Positions 9,193-16,675 of a stretch of 64,000 nucleotides of DNA are shown here, in pieces; the first letter of the stretch is position 1; each line of letters starts with the position of its first letter. Where the stretch lies: positions 22,790 to 86,789 of the forward strand of contig DATKYR010000112.1 of the NCBI GenBank assembly GCA_035528395.1, given 5' to 3'. Made by a program: the position numbers and the translations under genes. A model generated the notes under the pieces. That model saw nothing but the letters and a program-made list of their open reading frames with translations. It did not search any database and had not been told where the DNA came from. The DNA is from NIOZ-UU13 sp035528395 (GTDB taxonomy: Bacteria; Planctomycetota; Phycisphaerae; Sedimentisphaerales; Anaerobacaceae).

Positions 9193-9509
9193 AAAATTCT
9201 ACTCCAACACACTTCACACTTGCTTAATGCTATTTTTGTTCAAATTTAGCTCATTATAAGATAAGATGTTAAAAAACAAAGATAAAAATCTCCCCCGCAA
9301 GTGCTTCCAGGTTTGAATATTTGCCGTCAGTTTCACGCCGCAGGTTCCGGTAAAATCTGCACTTTTATCAACTTATATGCCTATACCAAAAAAATCAGGC
9401 AAGGCACTTTTGAATTATTAGTCCTTCGTCATATTAGTACTGACGCTTTGTTTTGTCAAAATATTGCAAAAATCTAATAATCTTCACTACAAAATAACAT
9501 CAAATTTTA
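9193..9509. other. Spacer between efflux operon and tRNA-Cys
   Basis: About 320 nt of AT-rich sequence without a credible frame. It must hold the promoter of the leftward efflux operon. Nothing else recognised. Confidence 0.4.
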
Positions 9510-9538
9510 TTGCAAAACGGGACAATTAAGTATAAAAT
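9510..9538 (+). promoter_or_regulatory. Candidate promoter of tRNA-Cys
   Basis: TTGCAA (9510-9515) and TAAAAT (9533-9538) are 17 nt apart, about 18 nt before the tRNA. An alternative -10, TATAAA, lies at 9531-9536. Confidence 0.45.
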
Positions 9539-9556
9539 CATAGATTATTCAAAGCT

Positions 9557-9630
9557 GGCGGCGTAGCCAAGAGGCCTAAGGCGACGGTTTGCAAAACCGT
9601 TATTCGCCGGTTCGAATCCGGCCGCCGCCT
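9557..9630 (+). tRNA. tRNA-Cys (GCA)
   Basis: A full cloverleaf can be folded by eye. The acceptor stem pairs GGCGGCG (9557-9563) with CGCCGCC (9623-9629). The anticodon loop TTGCAAA carries GCA. The T arm is GCCGG-TTCGAAT-CCGGC (9606-9622). The discriminator is T (U73), a known identity element for cysteine tRNA. CCA is not encoded. A T-rich GTTTTTCTTG follows and may help termination. Confidence 0.96.
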
Positions 9631-9668
9631 GTTTTTCTTGTCTTCAACCCATAATCCAGGCGGACATT

Positions 9669-10199
9669 ATGAAAGTAAATATCGAAAATCGCATTCTGGA
9701 GCTCCTCGATGGCGATATTACCGAAATGCAGACTGACGCCATCGTCAATGCCGCTAATGCCCGATTAATTCTGGGCGGTGGGGTCGCGGGGGCAATCAGA
9801 ACAAAAGGCGGCCCCGAAATCCAGCAAGAATGCAATAAAATAGGCGGAACATTTGTTGGCGGGGCCGTGATAACAACTGCCGGAAATCTCAAAGCAAAAC
9901 ACGTAATTCACGCTGTAGGGCCTCGAATGGGCGAAGGAAACGAGGACCAAAAGCTAAAAAATGCCACACTTAACTCACTTAAATTAGCCGACGAAAATAA
10001 TCTAACGAGCATTTCTTTCCCGGCAATCAGCGCAGGCATCTTCGGTTTTCCTATCGAAAGGTGTGCCGAAATAATGCTAAAAACAACCATCGATTATCTT
10101 AAAGGCAAAACCGGCCTGAAAAAAGTTGTCTTTTGTCTCTTCGGCCGGGACAGTTACCAGGTCTTCGCAAACCGGCTTAAGCAGGAAATCTCAGAATGA
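9669..10199 (+). CDS. Macro-domain protein, probable O-acetyl-ADP-ribose deacetylase
   Basis: A 176-residue single macro domain, the usual length for YmdB-type enzymes, which hydrolyse O-acetyl-ADP-ribose or remove ADP-ribose from proteins. The ADP-ribose-binding segments are visible: GDIT...DAIVNAAN (15-30), GGGVAGAI (36-43), GPR...GEGNE after the HVIHAVG strand, and SFPAISAGIFGFP (about 117-129). It begins 38 nt after the tRNA and overlaps the next gene by 4 nt (ATGA), so the two are co-translated. Substrate specificity cannot be read from the sequence. Confidence 0.92.
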   Translation: MKVNIENRILELLDGDITEMQTDAIVNAANARLILGGGVAGAIRTKGGPEIQQECNKIGGTFVGGAVITTAGNLKAKHVIHAVGPRMGEGNEDQKLKNATLNSLKLADENNLTSISFPAISAGIFGFPIERCAEIMLKTTIDYLKGKTGLKKVVFCLFGRDSYQVFANRLKQEISE

Positions 10200-11209
10200 G
10201 GGCAATGGTATTAAAAAAGCAATCCCCGATAGATGACAAACCTTTAGAACCTGCTGATTTGCCAACGCCTACCGCGGACGATGGCCAGATACTTGTTAAG
10301 GTTTCGGTTTGTGGTGCCTGCCATACCGACCTCGATGAAGTTGAAGGTCGGCTGAAGCCGACAAAGTCGCCGATAGTTCTCGGCCATCAGGTGGTTGGAA
10401 AGGTAACTGATAAGGGAAAAGATGTAACAAAATTTAATATCGGCGACCGTGTGGGAATTACGTGGCTTTATTCAGCTTGCGGCAGATGCGATTTTTGTCA
10501 AACGGGCAGTGAAAATCTCTGCGACCAGGCAAAATGGACCGGCAAAGACGTCGATGGCGGCTACGCCGAATTTACTGTCATCGGTGAGGATTTCGCTTAT
10601 CCAATCCCTGAGCAGTTTTCGGATTCGCAAGCAGCTCCGCTTTTATGTGCCGGGGTAATCGGTTATCGCACACTTAGACTTGCGGATATAACAGATGGCC
10701 AAAAGATTGGGTTGTTCGGCTTTGGAGCATCGGCCCACATTGTGATTCAGATAATCAAACACAAGTTTCCTAATAGCCCGGTTTATGTCTTTACGAAAAC
10801 AGCCAAACACGCCGAGTTAGCCAAAAGCCTCGGCGCCGTCTGGACAGGCCGCTCAGGTGACCGGCCTCCTGAGAAGTTAAACAGGATTATGGACTTTACA
10901 CCGGTAGGGCAGTGCATCCGGGATGCCCTCAGTGTTTTGGAAAGAGGCGGTCGATTGGTTATAAACGCCATTCGTAAAGAAACGCCTGTCCCGCCGCTGG
11001 AGTATGCGGAATATCTCTGGCTCGAAAAAGAAATAAAGTCTGTTGCCAACGTTACGCGTCTGGATGCAGAAGAATTCTTACCCTTGGCAGCACGGATACC
11101 TATCGTACCAACAATCGAGGAATTCCCCTTAAGGCAGGCCAACGAAGTACTCTACTCGATTAAACATTCGAAGCTTCGTGCCGCCGCCGTCCTGAGGGTC
11201 TTGGAATAA
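10196..11209 (+). CDS. Zinc-dependent alcohol dehydrogenase (MDR superfamily)
   Basis: A 337-residue NAD(P)-dependent dehydrogenase. Catalytic zinc ligands appear as C42 (GACHTD), H64 (GHQ) and C151. Structural zinc cysteines are C95, C98, C101 and C109 (ACGRCDFCQTGSENLC). A Rossmann nucleotide-binding turn, FGFGAS, sits near residue 178. The layout fits the AdhA-like subgroup that oxidises primary alcohols or reduces aldehydes. It is coupled to the upstream macro-domain gene by a 4-nt overlap, although no metabolic link between the two is evident. Confidence 0.93.
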   Translation: MRAMVLKKQSPIDDKPLEPADLPTPTADDGQILVKVSVCGACHTDLDEVEGRLKPTKSPIVLGHQVVGKVTDKGKDVTKFNIGDRVGITWLYSACGRCDFCQTGSENLCDQAKWTGKDVDGGYAEFTVIGEDFAYPIPEQFSDSQAAPLLCAGVIGYRTLRLADITDGQKIGLFGFGASAHIVIQIIKHKFPNSPVYVFTKTAKHAELAKSLGAVWTGRSGDRPPEKLNRIMDFTPVGQCIRDALSVLERGGRLVINAIRKETPVPPLEYAEYLWLEKEIKSVANVTRLDAEEFLPLAARIPIVPTIEEFPLRQANEVLYSIKHSKLRAAAVLRVLE

Positions 11210-11266
11210 AGATTTAAACTCCATCGACCCCAGCTTAGATTCGCAGGGGCGGTGAGGTTAAGGCTA

Positions 11267-11508
11267 AGAGCTTATCCGAATAACCGGGTCGTTATGAGGC
11301 CGAGCGAAAACTTGTCCGCCTATGGCGGAGTCCAAGGCCAAGGCGGCAGGCCAAAAATGCTCGGAGGCGTGGTTTGCTCCACGTTGAGAACGTCTTTTCA
11401 CCGACAACACTGGCATCGGGCTTTGCAGCCGGCCCCGAGTTTACCCCCGATGTTAGCTCACTTGCTTTTCTGTCGGGGGCAATAGAGCGGGTTATTGGGA
11501 TAGGCTCT
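11267..11508. mobile_element. MITE-like element, family B, copy 1 (in 11210-11718 spacer)
   Basis: Inverted ends AGAGCTTATCCGAATAACC (from 11267) and GGTTATTGGGATAGGCTCT (to 11508) frame ~240 bp. The body is shared with 46218-46396 and 46498-46675 (AAAATGCTCGGAGGCGTGGT, GGCATCGGGCTTTGCAGCC). This copy has extra inserts, including a CCGCCTATGGCGG palindrome. No transposase. The rest of the spacer contains no gene that I can support. Confidence 0.7.
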
Positions 11509-11718
11509 AAAGCTGAAATCCTGATACAGTCGGGATTGAAAAGGGAACATCAAACTCCTGTGGTGTTAGCGTAAAAGAAATCGAATCGCCAAAAACATGC
11601 CTTGGGGCAATTGAATTTATCAAACGAATTTGGTATAATAAATAATAGTATAAAAGCTTAGCAGAGTGGTTATGCTAAGCTTAAAAACAGGGCAGGGCTT
11701 TTTTGAGAGGCTGGCATA

Positions 11719-12207
11719 ATGGAGACCAAATTTAACATCTTCGAGATTCTCCAAATAGCCGAAAAAATCGACCATAATGGGGCCAAGTTTTACCTTAAAG
11801 CGGCCGAGCTGTTCGATGACCCCGAACTTCGTAATATATATTACAAACTCGCAAACTGGAGGGCCAGGCACGAAAAGATCCTCGCACAGAGGAGAAAACG
11901 GTTTTCTGAAAAGACCGGTGAATTCGGTACTTTCGACCCTGATAATTACGTCTTGTCAAATCCGCACGTCATGGCGGATCTTACCGTGTTCGCTCACAAA
12001 CCAAACTCATCAGGAAGGCTGACCGGAGCCGAAAGCAGAGGGCAGATATTTAAAGATGCCACCAGAAGAGCAAAGGAAGCTATCATTTTCTATAATGGAT
12101 TAAAGGACTTTGCACGTGACCCGGCCAGCAAAGATACAATTGATAAGATTATTAAAGAAGAGAACCGCCACATCCGACTACTCACTGAACAATCAGAGCA
12201 GCGGTAA
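11719..12207 (+). CDS. Ferritin-like / rubrerythrin-type protein
   Basis: A 162-residue all-helical protein. Potential di-iron ligands are placed as in the rubrerythrin-like ferritin family: an early Glu (about E16) on helix 1, ARHEK (about 49-53) on helix 2, AKEAIIFY (about 114-121) on helix 3 and EENRHIR (about 148-154) on helix 4. No C-terminal rubredoxin domain is present. Such proteins commonly detoxify peroxide or bind iron in anaerobes. A long middle stretch (55-110) is not typical and may be a linker. GAGG lies about nine bases before the ATG. Confidence 0.75.
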   Translation: METKFNIFEILQIAEKIDHNGAKFYLKAAELFDDPELRNIYYKLANWRARHEKILAQRRKRFSEKTGEFGTFDPDNYVLSNPHVMADLTVFAHKPNSSGRLTGAESRGQIFKDATRRAKEAIIFYNGLKDFARDPASKDTIDKIIKEENRHIRLLTEQSEQR

Positions 12208-12367
12208 TCGACCATATAATTAAAGACATCGAATCAACTGATTGTTGTCAGTCGAAGGCACAGCAATACTGCACTGCAAAAGCTGAAATCCTCATATACA
12301 GTAGCAGTCGTATCAGTGATTGTACCTTTGGCCTTTATACTCAAAGCATAGCTTAATGGCTGATTTG

Positions 12368-12769
12368 TTACTTACCGGAACCAGTTCCAAGGTTTTGCTG
12401 TATCTGCTTGTAAATAACTCGCGACCTTTCCTCGTTGCCCCCTAATTTGCCTGTTTTAATGCTAAGCTCGCTGCCATCGCCAGCCCCCGGCTCAATCCAT
12501 ATCGTGATTTTCTTACCATCCGCAGCTTTGGCGACAATTTTTGCTATAAAGACATCTTTGGCCTGTTCAACAATCTCTAACTCCAATTGTTTTAGAGCCT
12601 TTTCTGTCGCCAAATACACGCTGTTCAAATCCTTGCCGGCCACAGCGTAAAGTTTGCCGCCTGAATAAACAGCGGCATCGCTACCTATGATGGTAGGTCT
12701 GCTACAGCCGCACATAGCCAGCATTAAACCGGCAAGCACACAAACTGTACACTTCCTTTGAATTGACAT
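12368..12769 (-). CDS. Small lipoprotein, DUF3568-like
   Basis: 133 residues. The lipoprotein signal ends MCGC with Cys at about 22. The mature part has a short beta-rich start (AAVYSGGKLYAV), then a helix and strands alternating as in DUF3568 proteins (LNSVYLATEKALKQLEL...DGKKITIWIEP). AAGGAG is well placed before the ATG. It stands alone between two unrelated genes. Function unknown. Confidence 0.75.
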   Translation of the reverse strand: MSIQRKCTVCVLAGLMLAMCGCSRPTIIGSDAAVYSGGKLYAVAGKDLNSVYLATEKALKQLELEIVEQAKDVFIAKIVAKAADGKKITIWIEPGAGDGSELSIKTGKLGGNEERSRVIYKQIQQNLGTGSGK

Positions 12770-12860
12770 TTTTTTTACTCCTTAAAAAAATATTATTGTT
12801 CGCGCCGTTTATTTATATCCGGCTGCTCACATTGTCAACACTTTATTTTAATTTTTCCCA

Positions 12861-13820
12861 TCATCGGCAGCGAACAAGCTGGTCCATATCCACCTGAAGC
12901 TGAGGAATATTTGTTTTCAGGTCCTCGATAAAACGCAAACCATCTTTCCAGTATCCCGCCGTGGGCCTCAAATCTGCATTAAAACCGGCAAAATAACGGT
13001 TGATATGGTGGACTAAAAGCTCCCGCACATATTTGCTTACCATCGACGCCAGCGATACCGGTAAAAATCGTTCATCTGCACCGACAACAAAATGTAAACG
13101 CATACCTTTACCGCCGTCTCGCAATTCATAGCTGCTGGCCGTCGGACTCTCACTGAGAATCTTCAATTCAACATCGCTGAACATCCGCTGCAGATGTTTC
13201 CTATAGTGGACTCGTCCCCCTTGCCTGTCAACTATAATTTGTAAATCATTATCCGCAAAATTATCTAAAGCCCGCTTTATAAGTCGCGAGGTTGCGGTAA
13301 AAAGCACATTAGCCTTGTTCTTCACAGAAGCCACCATCTTGTTATAGTACCCAACGTCCAGACAATAGCTTTTCAGCTCCAGCAATTCGATGCCGTTTGA
13401 GGCCATATCGTCGGCCAGGACCGCCGAGGCAATTCCCTTATCGGCGGCATCAGCCGAAAGGCGATAACTTCCGGCACCCTCGTACCAGGGATAAGCACTT
13501 ATTCGCTCAAGGCACTCCGGACATAATAATTCTATAAGCTCGGCCAGCGTGGCCGGCTCTTTATCGAGACATTTCAAGGCCCCCAGGACCGTCCGCTCCA
13601 AATGCTTGATTCCCACAGCTCTGCTGTAAGCCTTCTTGCTGTCGGTGATGAGCATTCGCCCCGCAAGATGTTTCCGCCTGCTGCCGACACTTTTTCGCAA
13701 AATCTGCCATAAGTCTGATGTCAAAATATGATGCGGCAGCGAAAATGTGCTCGACGATACGACCAATGGCCCCAGAAGCGGCCCAAAGCCCGCTTCATCT
13801 ATTCCTACCAAAACAACCAT
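12861..13820 (-). CDS. Ribonuclease HII/HIII-like protein
   Basis: 319 residues, longer than RNase HII (about 200) and near RNase HIII. The N-terminus VGIDEAGFGPLLGPLVV is the RNase H2 metal-binding opening (Asp-Glu, with a GxGPL turn). DSKK near residue 62 matches the second conserved site, and IIVDRQGGR (about 190-198) looks like the third acidic strand. A large insertion (about 85-170) separates the blocks. Cleavage of RNA in RNA-DNA hybrids is likely but the inserted region and altered spacing leave doubt. AGGAG precedes the ATG by about eight bases. It is divergently placed from the 14-kb cassette. Confidence 0.75.
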   Translation of the reverse strand: MVVLVGIDEAGFGPLLGPLVVSSSTFSLPHHILTSDLWQILRKSVGSRRKHLAGRMLITDSKKAYSRAVGIKHLERTVLGALKCLDKEPATLAELIELLCPECLERISAYPWYEGAGSYRLSADAADKGIASAVLADDMASNGIELLELKSYCLDVGYYNKMVASVKNKANVLFTATSRLIKRALDNFADNDLQIIVDRQGGRVHYRKHLQRMFSDVELKILSESPTASSYELRDGGKGMRLHFVVGADERFLPVSLASMVSKYVRELLVHHINRYFAGFNADLRPTAGYWKDGLRFIEDLKTNIPQLQVDMDQLVRCR

Positions 13821-13984
13821 CCGTGGAACTCCTGCTGTCCATATCGAAATTACCTTCCTTGCATCTGCAATCAGCCATTATATTATACTATCCGGATGAA
13901 TATAATAACTAATTGCTCTCCTGATTACAACTTTTCCTTTATTTTGATTACCGTCTTTTTTGATTAATTTTTCGATTTCTAACG

Positions 13985-14012
13985 TTGATTTAAGACAGAC
14001 AACTGTTATAAT
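13985..14012 (+). promoter_or_regulatory. Strong sigma70-type promoter of the 14-kb cassette
   Basis: TTGATT (13985-13990) and TATAAT (14007-14012) are 16 nt apart. This is the best -35/-10 pair I can see in the window. The start codon lies 35 nt after the -10 box, behind AAAGGGG. Confidence 0.75.
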
Positions 14013-14046
14013 GGTGTAGTTGAAACTTTTTCTAAAAAGGGGATAT

Positions 14047-14670
14047 ATGAAGATAGAATTAGAATTTATAGAGCCATTGCTCGGAACGTTATCAGGCAAT
14101 CCTGAAATCGCTGAGGAGTTCATCGCAGCCAAACATCCAAGTGGGGAAGTGCAAGAAGACGAAGCAGAAGCTATTGAAAACCTACCAGAGATTTTGGAGA
14201 AATCCAGCACTGTATTCCCGCGTGACGAAAAAGGCAAACTATTCATTTGGGATTATCAAATAAAGGGTTTCTTCAAAGATGCGTGTGCGGCAATGATTCA
14301 CAGCGATGCAATGAAAAAAGAGGAGCTAAAGAAATTTCGGCTAACTGAGTATCTGCACAAAAAGACTATTGACCAACTTATATTCGTGTCTCCTCGGCAG
14401 ATTATTCTGCAACTACCCAATAGTTATGACCCTAACAAAATTAAATTTTGCGAAAGGCCATTGCGGGGTCAAACAATGAGAGGGGAGCGTATTGCTCTGG
14501 CACGGTCTGAGCAAGTGCCAGCAGGAACGAAAATTATAATAGATATAGTTACCCTAAATTCCAAATTGGATGAATTTATTAAGCATTGGCTAACATACGG
14601 TGCGTTAAGGGGATTGGGACAATGGCGTAATAGTGGAATGGGTCGTTTTAGTTGGAAAGAGGTTCAATAG
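14047..14670 (+). CDS. Phage-type protein with RAMP-like glycine-rich C-terminus
   Basis: 207 residues from the ATG at 14047, chosen because AAAAGGGG sits six bases upstream; an in-frame codon 27 nt earlier lacks this. Visible elements are an N-terminal strand IELEFIEPLLGT (3-14), an acidic linker (35-52), IWDYQIKGFFKDAC (67-80), RPLRGQTMRGERIALA (138-152) and a final GLGQWRNSGMGRF (189-201). The last motif, a Gly-rich loop ending in G-x-G-R-F, resembles the loop of RAMP-fold CRISPR proteins (Cas5/6/7 relatives). From memory, similar stand-alone proteins occur in Firmicutes prophages without known function. No catalytic residues can be named. It is more AT-rich than neighbouring genes and is followed directly by the GCNNN array, suggesting a transferred cassette. 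Confidence 0.8.
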   Translation: MKIELEFIEPLLGTLSGNPEIAEEFIAAKHPSGEVQEDEAEAIENLPEILEKSSTVFPRDEKGKLFIWDYQIKGFFKDACAAMIHSDAMKKEELKKFRLTEYLHKKTIDQLIFVSPRQIILQLPNSYDPNKIKFCERPLRGQTMRGERIALARSEQVPAGTKIIIDIVTLNSKLDEFIKHWLTYGALRGLGQWRNSGMGRFSWKEVQ

Positions 14671-14697
14671 CTTGCTCAGAAACAAAAACCCTAACCG

Positions 14698-15217
14698 GCA
14701 GCACAGGGCAGAGATAAGCAAGGGCAAAGTAAGTAATACGGAGTAAAAACACGACAAAGGCCCTGCAACAGCGGGGCATGGTGCAGCCAAGCACCGCCTC
14801 GCCTCGCAATGGCCCTGCCCTGCCCGGCAACGCAGTGCAAAGGATAGGCGCTGCCTCGCATAGTCAAGCGTAGCAATGCAAAGGCGTTGCCTTTCTGGGC
14901 AAAACTTTGTAATGCAGTGCGCGGCAAAGGCAGTGCACGGCTAAGTGCTACAATGCGATGTAAAAGCAGCGCGGAGTGAAGTAGAGCACAGCATGGCAAA
15001 GCACTGCAACGGCCATGCCGGCAAAGGTGCAGCATCGCATAGAAATGCTTTACGAAGCAAGGCATTGCGAAGCAAAGGCGGAGCTTAGCCAGGCGGGGCA
15101 GAGCAAAGGCGCTGCAAGGCGAGGATAGGCATAGCTGAGCAAAAGCGGGGCCGAGCGTGGCGCGGCGCGGCAAAAGCAAGGCGCGGCAATAGTGAAGCAG
15201 GGCAATGCGAAGCAAAG
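14698..15217. repeat. Phase-locked GCNNN pentamer array with GCAANN hexamer punctuation
   Basis: From 14760 to 15217 the sequence divides without remainder into 89 consecutive slots. Hand parsing gives 73 slots starting with GC; most others start GT or GA. Slots are five bases long except fifteen six-base slots (starts 14765, 14806, 14837, 14878, 14899, 14924, 14960, 15006, 15021, 15072, 15103, 15139, 15170, 15186, 15212), one four-base slot at 15017 and one 9-nt pair at 14905. Fourteen of the fifteen hexamers begin GCAA (mostly GCAAAG or GCAAAA); the other is GTAAAA. The three bases after GC vary freely. 14698-14759 is a degraded lead-in with GCAAAG at 14724. The pattern is neither a tandem repeat of one unit, nor a codon periodicity, nor a CRISPR array. 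It begins 28 nt after the RAMP-like gene and ends 107 nt before the TIR gene. Confidence 0.88.
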
Positions 15218-15243
15218 AAAAACAACTAAACAGGAAATGAACC

Positions 15244-15272
15244 TTCAGAATAGGCCTGAAAAAACATATAAT
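15244..15272 (+). promoter_or_regulatory. Candidate promoter of the TIR gene
   Basis: TTCAGA (15244-15249) and TATAAT (15267-15272) are separated by 17 nt. The site lies between the end of the GCNNN array and the TIR start, so the TIR gene need not depend on read-through from the cassette. Confidence 0.5.
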
Positions 15273-15323
15273 GTTTAGCGCTTTAGTTATACAGGTTTGA
15301 TACATAGAGGGAGGCACTATCAC

Positions 15324-16130
15324 ATGAAAGTATTCATAAGTTGGTCTGGCAAAACGAGCGGCGAATTGGCAAAGATATTTCGAGATTGGCTCCCCAGCGT
15401 TATCCAGGCTGTAAAACCCTACTACTCCACCGATGACATAGCGAAAGGCATGCGTGGAAATACCGTTATTGCAAAAGAACTCGAGCAAGCCGGTGTTGGT
15501 CTTATTTGTTTAACTCCCGACAATTTGGACGCCCCCTGGATAATGTTTGAGGCAGGTGCCCTTTCCAAAAAACTTGATACCTCACGGGTCTGCCCTATTC
15601 TGTTCGCCGGGCTTGAGACAACCGATTTGAAAGGCCCGCTTGTTCCGTTTCAGGCTGCAAAATTCAACAAAGAAGAGATTCGCAAAATGCTAACCATGGT
15701 CAACAAAGAACTGGGTGAGGATGCACTAGAGACCAAAGTTCTCGACTCGGTCTTTGAAAAGTGGTGGCCGGATCTCGAACAAAGAGTTGAATCGCTTCTT
15801 TCAGAGGCTCCTGAATCAGCCCCCAGAACGGTACGTAACGACCGGGAGCTCCTCGAAGAAATTCTCACTATAACTCGCTCAATGAGCACACAGGTACGCC
15901 TTACAGCCAGCCTGCAGAGACACGCCGCCCGAGTCAGAGAACCCGGTCAACCCCTTATTGGGTCTACGGAAGCGATTGCGCTTGCATCCTTACTGAAGGA
16001 GAAAGGTTGGACAGCTAACAGTCTTAGAAGCGTCCTGGAGGCCTTGTCTTTACCGGCCCCGTTTATACATAATGTCCTATTACCGGATGTAGAAGAGCAT
16101 CCTGAACAACAAATGTTCCCCCTAAAATAG
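15324..16130 (+). CDS. TIR-domain protein
   Basis: 268 residues from the ATG at 15324, which has GAGGGAGG upstream; a start 27 nt earlier has none. Residues 1-135 form a TIR domain: KVFISWSG opening strand, a DDIAKGM segment (about 37-43), GLICLTPDNLDAPWI and FEAGALSK with the candidate catalytic Glu at 76. Prokaryotic TIR domains usually cleave NAD+ or make cyclic ADP-ribose signals and often serve as effectors in anti-phage defence. The C-terminal half is helical, with a coiled region (about 150-200) and a final LLKEKGWTANSLRSVLEALS segment that may be a sensing or oligomerisation module. No second effector or sensor gene is adjacent other than the cassette upstream. Confidence 0.88.
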   Translation: MKVFISWSGKTSGELAKIFRDWLPSVIQAVKPYYSTDDIAKGMRGNTVIAKELEQAGVGLICLTPDNLDAPWIMFEAGALSKKLDTSRVCPILFAGLETTDLKGPLVPFQAAKFNKEEIRKMLTMVNKELGEDALETKVLDSVFEKWWPDLEQRVESLLSEAPESAPRTVRNDRELLEEILTITRSMSTQVRLTASLQRHAARVREPGQPLIGSTEAIALASLLKEKGWTANSLRSVLEALSLPAPFIHNVLLPDVEEHPEQQMFPLK

Positions 16131-16675
16131 ACTGTTTAAGGATTTTTTTGGACATCTCTTTCGTAGTAATTTTCTTCGATACTTTTGAACGTATGACCGC
16201 ACTCGGAAGCCTCAGAGCCATAAGATTTTCAAAATCCTTAACTTATCCTGTTTGACCTCCTTAGTTTCAACGAAGGGGGGAGAATCCAGCATCGAGTGCC
16301 GAGTCTCGGACATTTATTTAAAATCTACTTGAAATCAAACTCAAAATTTGGTATAATACTCACTTGTTAGCCAGCAGGCTAACAAAAACCGCCAGTAGGC
16401 GATAGATATAGCGGAGAACCGCACGTTTTCGTATCAGAAGATACACGCCAAAAAGCATCGTTCATAAATATCGAAGTCAAAGTCAAAGATCCGCCGTCTT
16501 TTGGCGGAGTCAATATTGGAGCGAAACGGAAAAACCTTATGGGAATTACCAATCATGAGCATCGAGAATCCAACTTTAGCTCACTTTAGGCACTTTAGCT
16601 CACTCTTCACTCTCTCGCACCTCTACATCTGTCGAGGAATCTCTACAAATCAGCCCCTTTTTATGCAAAACAAAC
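16131..16675. other. Spacer before the 118-bp repeats
   Basis: No supported gene. The stretch contains a TTAGCCAGCAGGCTAAC hairpin at about 16366-16382, a GATCCGCCGTCTTTTGGCGG palindrome near 16487, and the short motif CACTTTAG repeated at about 16575-16610, which recurs around 41110, 48610 and 52790. Confidence 0.5.

Noticed and set aside
14698..15217. CRISPR, TIGR or simple microsatellite array
   Set aside because: There is no constant direct repeat with unique spacers and no constant unit; only GC every five bases is kept, and no Cas or Nop5-like gene is nearby.
14691..15488. 265-codon minus-strand frame over the GCNNN array as a protein
   Set aside because: Its Leu/Ala/Cys/Pro-rich translation follows from the five-base pattern, it overlaps the start of the TIR gene, and it has no ribosome binding site.
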